64,000 bases of DNA from Halonotius roseus (GCF_006861655.1 NZ_SESI01000001.1:124001-188000), one strand, 5' to 3'. Shown: positions 38,640-47,791, numbered from the stretch's first letter. Numbers and translations are program-made. The notes: generated by a model from the letters alone, not told the origin.

Positions 38640-39271
38640 TCTGGCCCTTCAACGAGGCGGCGGAGCTGAGCCGGCGGCACCGCCCCGCGGGCCGCATGGC
38701 CGTCGGCAACGAACGTCGGAACGCCGGTGATGCCGGCCTGCTGGGCGGCGGTGAACGCGTCGGTGACCGCCTCCCGGTGGGCCTCGTCGTCGAGGGCGGC
38801 GGTGATCGCATCGCCGTCGATGCCGACGGTCGTGGCGAGATCGACGAGGACATCCGCATCTCCGATATCCCGGCCATCCTCCCAGAGGGCTGCGAAGATC
38901 GCCTCATCGAAGGCCAGCCACGTCTCATAGGGGTACTCCTGGCTGACGTACGCGGAGGCGATCTGTGCGTCAAGCGAGTCGACATCGGTCGCCAACTCCA
39001 GTGTCATCTCGACATCGTACTGCTGTTGGAGGCGACGCACCGACTCCTTGGCCTGCTCGAAGTAGGCGTCGTCTTTGCCGTCGTCGACCGAGTGGTCGAT
39101 CTCGCCGTCGGCGGTTCGCTTCCCGGCGCGGAGATCGAACGGCTGCCAGTCGATCCGCAGCGGCTCCTCGCGGTCAGCCTGATACCGCGAGAGCGATTTG
39201 CGGCCGAGATAACAGAACGGGCAGACGTAATCCGAGTACACCGTGATCGATGCGTGTGTGGCTTCGCTCAT
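38636..39271 (-). CDS. DsbA/FrnE-like thioredoxin-fold oxidoreductase
   Basis: A 211-residue cytoplasmic protein (no signal peptide). SITVYSDYVCPFCYLGRKSL has the CxxC active site CPFC at ~17-20; the late TGVPTFVADG is the cis-Pro strand; a helical insert separates them. This is the 2-hydroxychromene-2-carboxylate isomerase/FrnE branch of the DsbA fold, which can act in disulfide exchange or GSH-independent isomerisation. Coupled to the downstream SDR. Confidence 0.88.
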   Translation of the reverse strand: MSEATHASITVYSDYVCPFCYLGRKSLSRYQADREEPLRIDWQPFDLRAGKRTADGEIDHSVDDGKDDAYFEQAKESVRRLQQQYDVEMTLELATDVDSLDAQIASAYVSQEYPYETWLAFDEAIFAALWEDGRDIGDADVLVDLATTVGIDGDAITAALDDEAHREAVTDAFTAAQQAGITGVPTFVADGHAARGAVPPAQLRRLVEGPE

Positions 39272-39340
39272 TAGGAAGGATTGGGGCTCGGCTCACAAAA
39301 ACTGGCCGGTGGGGCAACGCAACGAACAACGCTCTTGTGG

Positions 39341-39871
39341 GTGGCTGCGAAAGCCGCCGTCGTGCTTCGAACACTCCGTGAGTCCGGCCCGGGGCTGCTC
39401 GTTCCCGCGGCGTGGCTCGTCGCCGCCGCGGCCCACCGTGGCCTGGTCACCACCCGATCGATACTCATCGCGCATCTCGTGATGGTCGCGTTTATCCTCT
39501 TTTTCCTCACAACTGGCTGGGACGAGATGAACGACCGCGTCCTCCAGGGGTGGCGTGTCGTCATGGTTGTCGGCGTCCCGATCACGCTCTGTGGGATCGC
39601 CGGCTTTCTCGTTGGTTCGGTTGCAACGCCGTTGTGGGCGATCAGCCTCATCGGCTGGATGGTGCTCCCCGCGATCGGGCTGTTTTACACCGGAATGGTG
39701 CTCCCGGAAGCGGCGATCATCTACGTCGCCAGCGGGACGCTCTCGATCGTCGGCCCGATCATCTACCTGCTCTCGTTTCTTCTCGGGGTCGATCTCGTCG
39801 CCGTCGGCGGGATCGCGGTGACCGGGATCGGCCAGACGCTCGGCATCGGCGACGCTGTGTTGCGGTATTAG
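39341..39871 (+). CDS. Multi-pass membrane protein
   Basis: A ~176-residue hydrophobic protein with about five segments, including VVMVVGVPITLCGIAGFLVG, LWAISLIGWMVLPAIGLFYTG and IIYLLSFLLGVDLVAVGG. No family recognised. The start is uncertain: GTG at 39341 or GTG at 39362; an ATG at 39281 lies next to the divergent DsbA-like start and is unlikely. It ends ~60 bp before the tRNA on the opposite strand. Confidence 0.6.
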   Translation: MAAKAAVVLRTLRESGPGLLVPAAWLVAAAAHRGLVTTRSILIAHLVMVAFILFFLTTGWDEMNDRVLQGWRVVMVVGVPITLCGIAGFLVGSVATPLWAISLIGWMVLPAIGLFYTGMVLPEAAIIYVASGTLSIVGPIIYLLSFLLGVDLVAVGGIAVTGIGQTLGIGDAVLRY

Positions 39872-39928
39872 GCGAACTGAGACACAGCTGTATACGCAAT
39901 GTTCGGCGGTGTTGTTCGCGCGAAAACT

Positions 39929-40011
39929 CGGTGGGACTGGGATTCGAACCCAGGAGGCCAAAGGCCACCTGCTTTCAAGGCAGGCGCAATAGTCCACTCT
40001 GCCATCCCACC
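39929..40011 (-). tRNA. tRNA-Ser (anticodon TGA)
   Basis: An 83-nt class II tRNA without intron. Acceptor arms GGTGGGA (40011-40005) and TCCCACC (39936-39930) pair perfectly, with discriminator G. The anticodon loop CTTGAAA presents TGA (39977-39975), reading UCA codons. GGTTCGAATCC forms the T arm, and a long variable arm (GGCCTTTGGCC) is typical of tRNA-Ser. No CCA is encoded. Confidence 0.95.
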
Positions 40012-40406
40012 GCACTCGAAAGCGGGTGACGGCGCGTAAAAACGGTTCTGGTTGGCTCGACGGTACCGTTCGAATAAGCAGTTGTGTGGGAAGAAGATGT
40101 GTAGAAAGCCCTCGGCTCTATCGGCTCCCGGGACTCGCTGCGCTCCTCACTCGCGTTGCTCGTTGCGGTGCTTGCGTCGTCCGGGTTCGCCGATAGAGCC
40201 TCGCCCTTTCAGTCCACCAGGAAGGTAGTTGATCGATCAGCCGACTACCTGTTTGCCTGCTTGTCTCTCAACACGACTGGTTGGCAGCCGGTGAATGGTC
40301 GCACCGGGTGGGCCGAACCATGTAATCGATTTCTGTTCCACCACTGCGACGCCGTAACCCGGATCGTCGGCCTTTTGCTCGCCGGGGCGCAACCACAGGT
40401 AACTGG
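40012..40406. other. Gene-free stretch between tRNA-Ser and the methylthiotransferase gene
   Basis: No coding signal. It holds the structured repeat at 40104-40210 and a nested palindrome at 40223-40250: AGGTAGT/ACTACCT arms around TGATCGATCA. The block 'ggccttttgctc' near 40370-40381 is a possible promoter for the gene starting at 40407. Confidence 0.5.
40104..40210 (+). repeat. GAAAG/CTTTC structured intergenic element, copy A
   Basis: Starts GAAAG and ends CTTTC. A perfect 11-bp stem GCTCTATCGGC (40115-40125) / GCCGATAGAGC (40189-40199) encloses a core with CTCGCTGCGC and GTGCTTGCGTCG that recurs in copies B and C at 42.3-42.6 kb. The stem sequence differs in each copy while pairing is kept. 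Confidence 0.7.
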
Positions 40407-41660
40407 ATGGCCTCCTATCATATCGAGACGTACGGCTGTACGTCAAACCGCGGCGAGAGCCGGCATATCGAGCAGGCCCTCCGCGAGGGTGGCCACTACC
40501 CAGCCGACGGGCCGGCGGAGGCGGATGTGGCGATCCTCAACAGCTGCACCGTCGTCGAGAAGACCGAGCGCAACATGCTCCGCCGGGCCGAGGAGCTCCA
40601 AGAACAGACGGCCGACCTCATCGTCACCGGCTGTATGGCTCTCGCACAGGGCGAGGAGTTCGACGAGGCCGGTATCGACGCCCAGATCCTCCACTGGGAT
40701 GAGGTGCCGGAGGCCGTGCTCAACGGCGAATGCCCCACCGTCACCCCCGACAGCCAGCCGATCTTGGAAGGCGAGATCGGCATCCTGCCCATCGCCCGCG
40801 GCTGTATGAGCAACTGTTCGTACTGTATCACCAAGTTCGCCACCGGCCGGGTCGACTCCCCGCCGGTCGAGGAGAACGTCGAAAAGGCCCGCGCGCTCGT
40901 CCACGCCGGCGCGAAGGAGATCCGCATTACGGGCCAGGATACCGCGGTCTACGGCTGGGATGACGGCGACCGCAAGCTGCCGGAGCTGCTGGATCGCATC
41001 TGCACCGAGATCGACGGCGAGTTCCGGGTCAGGGTGGGGATGGCCAACCCCGGCGGGATCCACGGCATCCACGAGGAACTCGCCGACGTGTTCGCCCGCC
41101 ACGACAAGCTCTACAACTTCATCCACGCCCCCGTTCAATCCGGCAGCGACGACGTGCTGGAGGAGATGCGCCGCCAACACAGAGTCGAGAAGTTCCGCGA
41201 GGTCGTCGCCGCCTTCGACGATCGACTGGACTACTGGACGCTGTCGACGGATTTCATCGTCGGATTCCCGACCGAAACCGACGCCGATCACGAGGCCTCG
41301 ATGGAACTGCTCCGTGAAATCCGCCCCGAGAAGGTCAACGTCACCCGGTTTTCGAAGCGGCCCGGCACCGACGCCGCCGAGATGAAGGGCCTGGGCGGGA
41401 CGCTCAAGAAGGAACGCTCAAAGGAGATGTCGGCCGCAAAGCGCGAGATCGTCGGCGACGTTCACGAGACGATGGTCGGCACGACCCAGGACGTGTTGGT
41501 CGTCGAGGAGGGCACCGGCGACTCGGTGAAATGTCGGGACGGCGCGTACCGACAGATCATCGTCCAACACGCCGACGAATACGGCCTCTCGCCCGGCGAC
41601 TTTACGACCGTCGAGGTCACCGATCACCAGACGATGTACGCCTTCGGCCAGCCGGTCTAA
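40407..41660 (+). CDS. tRNA t6A37 methylthiotransferase (MtaB/CDKAL1 type)
   Basis: A 417-residue radical-SAM enzyme that adds a methylthio group to t6A37 in ANN-decoding tRNAs. The N-terminal UPF0004 domain has ETYGCTSNRGES, LNSCTVVEKTE and TGCMA with the three Cys for the auxiliary cluster. RGCMSNCSYCITKFATGR (~132-149) has the CxxxCxxC SAM cluster. A TRAM domain (~350-417; VLVVEEGTGDSVKCRDGAYR) binds tRNA. Full length for the archaeal clade. Stands alone between two repeat-bearing gaps. Confidence 0.93.
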   Translation: MASYHIETYGCTSNRGESRHIEQALREGGHYPADGPAEADVAILNSCTVVEKTERNMLRRAEELQEQTADLIVTGCMALAQGEEFDEAGIDAQILHWDEVPEAVLNGECPTVTPDSQPILEGEIGILPIARGCMSNCSYCITKFATGRVDSPPVEENVEKARALVHAGAKEIRITGQDTAVYGWDDGDRKLPELLDRICTEIDGEFRVRVGMANPGGIHGIHEELADVFARHDKLYNFIHAPVQSGSDDVLEEMRRQHRVEKFREVVAAFDDRLDYWTLSTDFIVGFPTETDADHEASMELLREIRPEKVNVTRFSKRPGTDAAEMKGLGGTLKKERSKEMSAAKREIVGDVHETMVGTTQDVLVVEEGTGDSVKCRDGAYRQIIVQHADEYGLSPGDFTTVEVTDHQTMYAFGQPV

Positions 41661-41687
41661 CTCAGCGGCGAGAGGCACGAATTGGGT

Positions 41688-42206
41688 TTATACCCCGCAG
41701 GCGACTTCCTCGGTCAGCGATGATTCCGAAAGCTCGCCGTCGCTTTGCAGCCGAATGAGCTGGTATGAGTCATTGCAGTCGATGAAATCGTCGGCGACAG
41801 CCACATCTCCTCCGCCGACATCGGATGCAATCGAGACTGTGTACGGGCCGGAAGCCATGAGTCTAAATCCGGCGTACGTGTCGGTGCTGATGGCAACCGT
41901 CTCGGTGTAGAACGGCTCTCGATCCGCACGGCTGATGGTAATCGTCGCATCGAGAGGCCGTGCTGTGTCGGCGAACACAACAACCCAATGCGAGTCAGCA
42001 GATGAGCCGACCTGCACGAGTGTTGTTGCGCCGGTTGCTTCCTCGACTGCATCGGCAAACAGCCAATCGTCGAACGCCGTCACCGTCGATTCCTCCAATC
42101 GGTTGACCGTTGGCTCACGAGTACTCGACTGCGGCGGGGTTGCACAGCCAGCCATGCTGAGACCCAGCCCGCAGCTGAGTCCGTGGAGGAGCCGTCGTCG
42201 ATCCAT
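41688..42206 (-). CDS. Tat-exported lipoprotein of unknown function
   Basis: A 172-residue protein with a twin-arginine type signal: MDRRRLLHGLSCGLGLSMAGC. The lipobox LSMAGC places the lipidated Cys near residue 21. The mature part is beta-rich, probably an Ig-like sandwich (TVAISTDTYAGFRLMASGPY). It weakly resembles the small protein at 47792-48127 (both have a 'I-S...T-V-x-I/L-...PGDY/GPY' pattern). The start MDRRR is preferred to an ATG five codons earlier. Function unknown. Confidence 0.7.
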   Translation of the reverse strand: MDRRRLLHGLSCGLGLSMAGCATPPQSSTREPTVNRLEESTVTAFDDWLFADAVEEATGATTLVQVGSSADSHWVVVFADTARPLDATITISRADREPFYTETVAISTDTYAGFRLMASGPYTVSIASDVGGGDVAVADDFIDCNDSYQLIRLQSDGELSESSLTEEVACGV

Positions 42207-42293
42207 GGTGGATGCCGGCACGGACGGCCACTAAAACCTCGGGCCGCTATCTTGGTACTGTACAGAGTAGTGCGATGGGATTGCGAACATCTT

Positions 42294-42396
42294 GAAAGCC
42301 CCGACGCGCTGGAGTCGGGGGGCTCGCTGCGCGCTTCGGGCCTCCGGCCCTGCAGTGCTTGCGTCGCCCGCCTTCCTCCAGCGCGTCGCCCCTTTC
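42294..42396 (+). repeat. GAAAG/CTTTC structured element, copy B
   Basis: Starts GAAAG, ends CTTTC. A perfect 12-bp stem GACGCGCTGGAG (42303-42314) / CTCCAGCGCGTC (42376-42387) surrounds a core with CTCGCTGCGC and GTGCTTGCGTCG, as in copy A, though the central part is more diverged. Confidence 0.65.
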
Positions 42397-42443
42397 AGTC
42401 CCGCCCGCGTCAGTGGATCAGGCAGCCGCAGTCGGGTGGGAAT

Positions 42444-42554
42444 GAAAGGGGCCGGCGTCTCGGCGAACCCGGACGACGTAAGCACCGCAGGAGTGAGCAA
42501 CGCGAACGACGAGGAGCGCAGCGAGTCCCGGGAGCCGAAACGCCGGGGGCTTTC
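42444..42554 (-). repeat. GAAAG/CTTTC structured element, copy C
   Basis: Read on the minus strand it matches copy A closely: GAAAG, then stem GGCGTTTCGGC pairing with GCCGAGACGCC (one G-U), then GGCTCCCGGGACTCGCTGCG and a late GTCCGGGTTCGCCG, then CTTTC. Compared with copy A both sides of the stem have changed together. Confidence 0.7.
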
Positions 42555-42594
42555 AAGATGATTCCAGTTTCCTCGGCTTCTCTGAACACGATCG

Positions 42595-43044
42595 TTATCC
42601 CTCGCCCTCGTCGAGGGTGAGACTCTCCGTGGCGGCGTTCCGGAGGGCATCCGACCGCCCGTGGCTCGCCGGCGCGATCGCCAGCGTCGACAGCCCGTAG
42701 CTGTTGGCAACCTCCAACACCGGCTTGAAATCGGTGTCACGTGAGGCGATCGCCACCGTCTCCGCCCGCCCCTCGGTCGCAAACCGGGTGGCGTCGACCG
42801 AGAGCTTCACATCGACATCGCCGCTGGTGACGATCACCTCAAAGCCGCGGGCCTCGGCGGCCTGAATCAGCCCCGGTGTCGCGTGTTCGTCAACGTAGAG
42901 CCGGGCGGTCGCCAGCCGATCTTTCGCCGCCGTCGCCTCCCGGATGTCGTCAAGGTCGACATCGAACTCATCGCGCAGCATGTTCGGCCCGTCGACAAAC
43001 AGCGCGATCCCATCGGTCGGCTCATCGCGCCCGAACAGATCCAT
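42595..43044 (-). CDS. NYN-domain protein (TIGR00288/DUF88 type)
   Basis: A 149-residue PIN-like NYN-domain protein. IALFVDGPNMLRDEFDVDLDDIRE has the conserved first Asp, KLSVDATRFA supplies a middle Asp, and IASRDTDFKPVLEVANSYGL has the SRDxDF motif common in NYN nucleases. Metal-dependent RNase activity is likely for the family; archaeal substrates are unknown. ATG at 43044 gives the family N-terminus; the 19-residue upstream extension is not protein-like. Confidence 0.82.
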   Translation of the reverse strand: MDLFGRDEPTDGIALFVDGPNMLRDEFDVDLDDIREATAAKDRLATARLYVDEHATPGLIQAAEARGFEVIVTSGDVDVKLSVDATRFATEGRAETVAIASRDTDFKPVLEVANSYGLSTLAIAPASHGRSDALRNAATESLTLDEGEG

Positions 43045-43141
43045 ACCGGTCGTCAGGCGGCGGCGAGTATAGGAATACCGTTTGTCGACCGCGAGCGTCA
43101 CCGACTATTTGTCGACCGCGGGCGCGCACCCTCCACGCTGC

Positions 43142-45808
43142 CTACGAGCCGTTGGCCATCCAGTCGGGGTCGACCGGTGGATCCGACGGTGTCGACTCGG
43201 CGGCCCCGCGCAACGGCACCCGAACGTTGATCGTCGTCCCGCTGTCGCCCGTTGTCGCGCTGATCGAGCCGCCACAGGCGATCGCCAGCCAGTTGACCAT
43301 CCACAGCCCGAGCCCGCTGCCGTGTCGCAACGGCTCCTCGGCCCCGTCCTCGATGACAACCAACTCCTGCTCGGAGAGCCCCGGCCCATCGTCGGCGACC
43401 GTCAGCAGGAGGTCATCGCCGGCGACCGACAGCGTCACCCGCACCTCGACGGCCGAGGGCTGGCGGTCGTGGTGGCTGATCGCGTTTTCGACCAATTCCT
43501 CGACGATCCGGGTGACCTCGCTGTCGACCCGGCGGTCGTCGATCTCGCCGTCGACATCGCAGACACAACTCGCCTCGAAGGTGGCGGCGGTCTCGGTGGC
43601 GGTCTCACAGAGCGTCTCGACTGACTCCCAGGTGTGCTCGCCGGGGTCGTCGGCCAACACGGTTTCGATCTCGCGGGCGGTTTCGGCCTGGGAGTGGAGG
43701 TGTTCGACCCGATCGCGGACAGTCTGAAGGGAGTCTTCGATGGCTGCCGGCAGCGCGTCCGGGCCGATCGCCTCCCGAACCCGGTCTTCCAGCAACCCGG
43801 TCTGGCCGGTGATGACGTTGACGCTGGCCCGGAGGTTGTGTCGGAGCACGCGGTTGAGCACCGCAAGCCGCTGTTCGCGCAGCAGCTTGTCGGTGATATC
43901 GAACTGGACGGCGACGTAGGCCTCCGGCTCGCCGTCGTCGTTGGTGACCGGCGAGATCGTCTCCTGGAGGATATACCGGTCGCCATCCTTCGTCCGGTTG
44001 ATCACCTGTTTCTCGAAGATGTCGCCGTCGGTGATCGTCTCCCACAGCTGTTTGTAATGCTGGTCGCTCATCTCGCCGGAGTTGAGGATGCGGTGGGTCG
44101 AGCCGACGGCTTCGGCCGCGCTGTAGCCGGTCAGCTCCTCGAAGGCGGGGTTGACATACTGAATCACGCCGTCGCTGTCGGTGATGCTGATGGCGACGCC
44201 GGCGTGTTTCATCGCCTCCTCGTACTGGAGTGCCTCCTCGTGGGTTTCGATCGTCGAGACGACCTGTGGCACGCTGTCGCCGATCTCCTCGATGACCTCC
44301 CGCTCGACGGCATCGAAGCCGGTTGGGGCGGTCGTGTACACCCCGAGGACGAACGCCTGCTGGTTGTCGAAGCCGACCGGCACAGCCAGTGAGTCGGTGA
44401 TATCGTTGCCCGCCGCCCGCGAGCTCCAGGCGGCGTCCGTCTCGTCGACAGCGACGTGGCTGGCCGTCCCGGTCGTCGTGGCCTCGACCACCGGCTCCGC
44501 CGCGGGCGTGTCGTCGGCGACCCACTCGGCGTAGCCGGTTGCCGCACCGGCGACGACGCCGGCCACCGGGTCGGTATCGGTGCGGAACTGCCGGCCGCCG
44601 TCGTGGTCGGCCGGGCCGCCATCGGCTGACAGCGAGCGATCGGTCACGGTCGGATCGACAGCAGCGACCGGCACGAGCCAGACGAGATCGTAGGCGTCGA
44701 TAGCGGCCATCCGCTCGGGGACGCCCCGGATCACCGCCCACGGCTCGGGGGTATCCAACAGTTCGTCGGTGAGATCCCGGTTGAGCCGGACGAGCCGCTC
44801 GGTTCGGCTCACCCGCGTCACGTCTTTCAGCGTCAGGATCTCCTCGGCGATCGCCTCATCATCGATCGGCGAGCGGGTGACCTCGTAGGTTCGCTCCCGC
44901 CCGCCGACCGTGTAGGTGCGGTGGCCCGTGTCGCCGGGCGGGATCGACGCCAGCCCGTCGTCGATCGCCGCCAGCGGCCGCCGCGGGATCGTCTCTCTAT
45001 CGAGAATCGTCGTCGCCTCGTCGTTGTAGGCGATGACCGTCGCCGAGCTATCGAGGACAAGCCCGCCGACGGCAACGCTGTCAGCCAGCGTCGACAACCC
45101 CGGCGAGCTATGGCTGGCGAACTCCGTGCGGGCATACCGAAGAATCCCGACAGCGAAGACGGCGACACCGAGTGGCTCGTAGTTGATCTGCAACAGCGGC
45201 TCGACTGACGGCGAGAGGATGTAGGGGACAAGCGGCAGCGCGGTCACGCCGACCAGCGCGTACAACACCGTCGGCCGGCTGTCGCCGCGCTCGAAGGACT
45301 GAAACAGCCAGCCGAAGCCGACGAAGGTGACCGTGTAAACGATCCCGGTGACAAACCAGTGGATCGCCCCATACCGAAACTGGAGATGCGAAAACGGGGT
45401 TGTCGCCGCCGTGGTCGTATAGTAGAGGCCATGAAGCGGGTTGGTGAGCTTGACGCCGATGATGACGGCGAGCAGGGCCACGCTCCCGATCTGGAAGGCG
45501 CGCTGTCGATGGTACGACCGCCCGGTGTAGGCGGCCGCGAACACGACCCAGGCGACGATCGTCGAGAGACCGGCGATCAGCCCGGCGAGATGGAAAACGC
45601 GCTGGGCTAGCGGCGACGACGTGGCGAGCTGTGCGGCGGTCGACAGCGACCACAGCCCACTCAGGCCGAGCAGGCCGCCGAGCCCGCGGCGGATATCCGG
45701 ATGTGAGAGCCCGCGAACACTGACGGTGCCGGCAACACAGATCACCGCCGCGAGCCCGAAGGCGAGAACGTATATGCTCCGAATCAAGAGGGGGTCGCTC
45801 ACGACCAT
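43142..45808 (-). CDS. Membrane sensor histidine kinase (7TM-GAF-PAS)
   Basis: An 888-residue kinase. Residues ~1-225 hold seven hydrophobic helices of the HisKA_7TM type. A PAS-like segment (~235-330), a GAF-like region (~340-540), and a clear PAS (~548-665; GVAISITDSDGVIQYVNPAFEELTG) follow. The phosphorylatable His is in LRHNLRASVNVITG (~685), and the ATPase has ELVENAISHH, VADDGPGL and GSGLGLWMVNWL. It probably senses a membrane or small-molecule signal and has no adjacent receiver gene. The 45-kb region around it has no related operon partner. Confidence 0.88.
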   Translation of the reverse strand: MVVSDPLLIRSIYVLAFGLAAVICVAGTVSVRGLSHPDIRRGLGGLLGLSGLWSLSTAAQLATSSPLAQRVFHLAGLIAGLSTIVAWVVFAAAYTGRSYHRQRAFQIGSVALLAVIIGVKLTNPLHGLYYTTTAATTPFSHLQFRYGAIHWFVTGIVYTVTFVGFGWLFQSFERGDSRPTVLYALVGVTALPLVPYILSPSVEPLLQINYEPLGVAVFAVGILRYARTEFASHSSPGLSTLADSVAVGGLVLDSSATVIAYNDEATTILDRETIPRRPLAAIDDGLASIPPGDTGHRTYTVGGRERTYEVTRSPIDDEAIAEEILTLKDVTRVSRTERLVRLNRDLTDELLDTPEPWAVIRGVPERMAAIDAYDLVWLVPVAAVDPTVTDRSLSADGGPADHDGGRQFRTDTDPVAGVVAGAATGYAEWVADDTPAAEPVVEATTTGTASHVAVDETDAAWSSRAAGNDITDSLAVPVGFDNQQAFVLGVYTTAPTGFDAVEREVIEEIGDSVPQVVSTIETHEEALQYEEAMKHAGVAISITDSDGVIQYVNPAFEELTGYSAAEAVGSTHRILNSGEMSDQHYKQLWETITDGDIFEKQVINRTKDGDRYILQETISPVTNDDGEPEAYVAVQFDITDKLLREQRLAVLNRVLRHNLRASVNVITGQTGLLEDRVREAIGPDALPAAIEDSLQTVRDRVEHLHSQAETAREIETVLADDPGEHTWESVETLCETATETAATFEASCVCDVDGEIDDRRVDSEVTRIVEELVENAISHHDRQPSAVEVRVTLSVAGDDLLLTVADDGPGLSEQELVVIEDGAEEPLRHGSGLGLWMVNWLAIACGGSISATTGDSGTTINVRVPLRGAAESTPSDPPVDPDWMANGS

Positions 45809-45928
45809 GCACTGTTGGTCAACGGATGTAGTAGCAAAGTACCCTGTTAGGATTCCCAGTCGGTCGGAATCCCCGGCAACCGCGGCGATGAGTAGTGGTC
45901 AGCGGTGGTCGTCACCGAAGACCATCAG

Positions 45929-47410
45929 TCAGTCGTCGCCGATCGCTGTCGGATCGTCGCCGTCGGCATCGGTCGCCTCCTCGACAGGCGATCGGTCTGT
46001 CAGGTCGCCGCCGCGCCAGCCGCCGCGTTCGAACCAAGCGGCGGCGACGACCGCCGCGATCACCCCGGAGACGGCGAAGGCAAACCAGATCCCGGTGGGG
46101 TTTGGATCGGCGAAAAACCAGGCGTCGATCGGAACCAGCCCCTGAGAGGCGACGTAGGCGATCGGCAGCCGAATAAACCCAAACAACAGCACCGCGATGG
46201 CGGCGGCCGTCAGCGTTTTGCCGGCTCCGCGGAAGCCGCCGCTGTAGGCTCGCAGGATCCCGACAAAGCCGAACGTCGGTGCGATCCACCGGAGGAAGGT
46301 TGCGCCCTCGGCGACAACAGCCGGCGAGTCATCGAAGACGCGGATGATCTCCGGCGCGAAGAGGAAGGTGACAACGCCGAGCGCCGAGAGGATCAGAAAC
46401 GAGGTTTTCGCCGCAAACCGGTTGGTGGCGACGACGCGATCCTGCCGGCCCGCGCCGATGTTTTGCCCGGTCATCGCCTCAACACCGCGGTCGATAGCGA
46501 TGGCGGGCATGAAGATCATCGAGAAGACGCGGATGCCGACGCCGAAGGCGGCGACGACCGGCGTCGAAAACAGCGTCACGATCACCAACACGGCGTTGAC
46601 CGAGATCGCTCGCCCGGTGTTTTCGACCGACGCGGGGACGCCGATCCGGAGCAGCTTCTTGCTGTAGGCGAGATCCGGGATCATCTGTCGGAGGTGGATC
46701 TGAATCCCGTGAGCACCCCGGAACATGAGCCACAGCCCCACAACCATCGCCGACCCGCGGGCGAAGACGGTGGCGATCGCCGCCCCCTCGACGCCGAGTT
46801 CCGGCAGCGGCCCAACGCCGAAGATCAACAGCGGGTCGAGGGCGACGTTGAGCACAACGGTTCCAAACATGACGAGCATCGGCGTGACGGTGTCGCCGGC
46901 CCCACGCATCAGCGCGATGAAGACAGTGAACCCGAAAAGGAACGGCAGCCCGAGGCTGATGACCTCCATGTAGTCGGTCGCCAGCTCCAAGACGGCCGGC
47001 TCCGCGCCGAACACGCCCAACAGCTCGGCGACGAACTGAAAGCCGAGCGCGCCAAGCACGAGTCCCGCCAGCAGGGTGAAGACGACCGTTTGTGAGGCGG
47101 CGTACTCCGCTTTGGCGGGCTGGTCGGCCCCGGTGTGTTGGGCGACGAGCACGCTGCCGGCGACGGTGAGGCCGAGGCCCAGCGAGATGAACAAATACAC
47201 CAAGGGGAAGCCGAGACTGATCGCCGCCAACGCCTCCGTACTGTACTGTCCCAGCCAGAAGGTGTCGGCGAGGTTGTAACCGACCTGCAGCAAATTGGTG
47301 ATGACGATCGGAAACGAGAGAAAGAACAGCGACCGCGGGATCGAGCCGTTGGTGAGATCGAGCTCCGACTGGCTCTTAAACAGGCTCCCGAGGCGACGCC
47401 GGAGGCTCAT
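45929..47410 (-). CDS. MATE family efflux transporter
   Basis: A 493-residue protein with twelve hydrophobic helices in two similar halves. The start is typical: LTNGSIPRSLFFLSFPIVITNLLQVGYNLADTFWLGQ (~19-54), and the second half has VGVPASVENTGRAISVNAVLVI and PAIAIDRGVEAMTGQNIGAG. MATE proteins export cationic drugs or metabolites with Na+ or H+. The last ~30 residues are acidic. Start is ~110 bp from the next small gene on the same strand. Confidence 0.93.
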   Translation of the reverse strand: MSLRRRLGSLFKSQSELDLTNGSIPRSLFFLSFPIVITNLLQVGYNLADTFWLGQYSTEALAAISLGFPLVYLFISLGLGLTVAGSVLVAQHTGADQPAKAEYAASQTVVFTLLAGLVLGALGFQFVAELLGVFGAEPAVLELATDYMEVISLGLPFLFGFTVFIALMRGAGDTVTPMLVMFGTVVLNVALDPLLIFGVGPLPELGVEGAAIATVFARGSAMVVGLWLMFRGAHGIQIHLRQMIPDLAYSKKLLRIGVPASVENTGRAISVNAVLVIVTLFSTPVVAAFGVGIRVFSMIFMPAIAIDRGVEAMTGQNIGAGRQDRVVATNRFAAKTSFLILSALGVVTFLFAPEIIRVFDDSPAVVAEGATFLRWIAPTFGFVGILRAYSGGFRGAGKTLTAAAIAVLLFGFIRLPIAYVASQGLVPIDAWFFADPNPTGIWFAFAVSGVIAAVVAAAWFERGGWRGGDLTDRSPVEEATDADGDDPTAIGDD

Positions 47411-47521
47411 CGGCGACCTCCAGCGGTCAGCTGATCGTCAACGGCGAGACGGCGAGTTTCGGCAGGAAACACTGTTGTGTGGTAGGGGACTGAGGCAAAT
47501 AAATCGTGTTGTCTCGGCGCA

Positions 47522-47749
47522 CTACTCTTCGGTTTTGTGGTCGGCGATCCGCTGGAGCGCGTCGGCGATCGCCTCAACGGCGACGATGAACCGCCAGGTG
47601 AGATAGACGGCGAGTAGCGCGGCCGCCGGAACGACGACGAGGAGGAGCTGTTGGACGATGACCAGCGAGTAGGCAGCCGCCGCGAGGAGGGTGACGACGA
47701 TCCCGGCGAGCTGCCCACGGGAGAGGGTCGGTGGCGACCAATCGGACAT
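47522..47749 (-). CDS. Small two-helix membrane protein
   Basis: A 75-residue protein with two hydrophobic segments (LAGIVVTLLAAAAYSLVIVQ and LLLVVVPAAALLAVYLTW) and an amphipathic C-terminus FIVAVEAIADALQRIADHKTEE. Such small proteins are common in haloarchaea and uncharacterised. It lies between the MATE gene and the next small gene on the same strand. Confidence 0.65.
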   Translation of the reverse strand: MSDWSPPTLSRGQLAGIVVTLLAAAAYSLVIVQQLLLVVVPAAALLAVYLTWRFIVAVEAIADALQRIADHKTEE

Positions 47750-47791
47750 GCGTGATGAATGCGATGAGAGCCCAATGAACGTTGCGTCCGA

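Larger units (their letters stand above)
42207..42594. other. Gene-free stretch with an inverted pair of structured elements
   Basis: No credible gene. It carries copies B (42294-42396) and C (42444-42554) in opposite orientation, 47 bp apart. The rest has no recognised signal apart from the promoter region of the lipoprotein gene near 42230 ('ctaaaacctc'). Confidence 0.5.

Noticed and set aside
40104..42554. CRISPR-like repeats
   Set aside because: Only three copies, not regularly spaced, in two orientations, with different stems and no spacers or cas genes.
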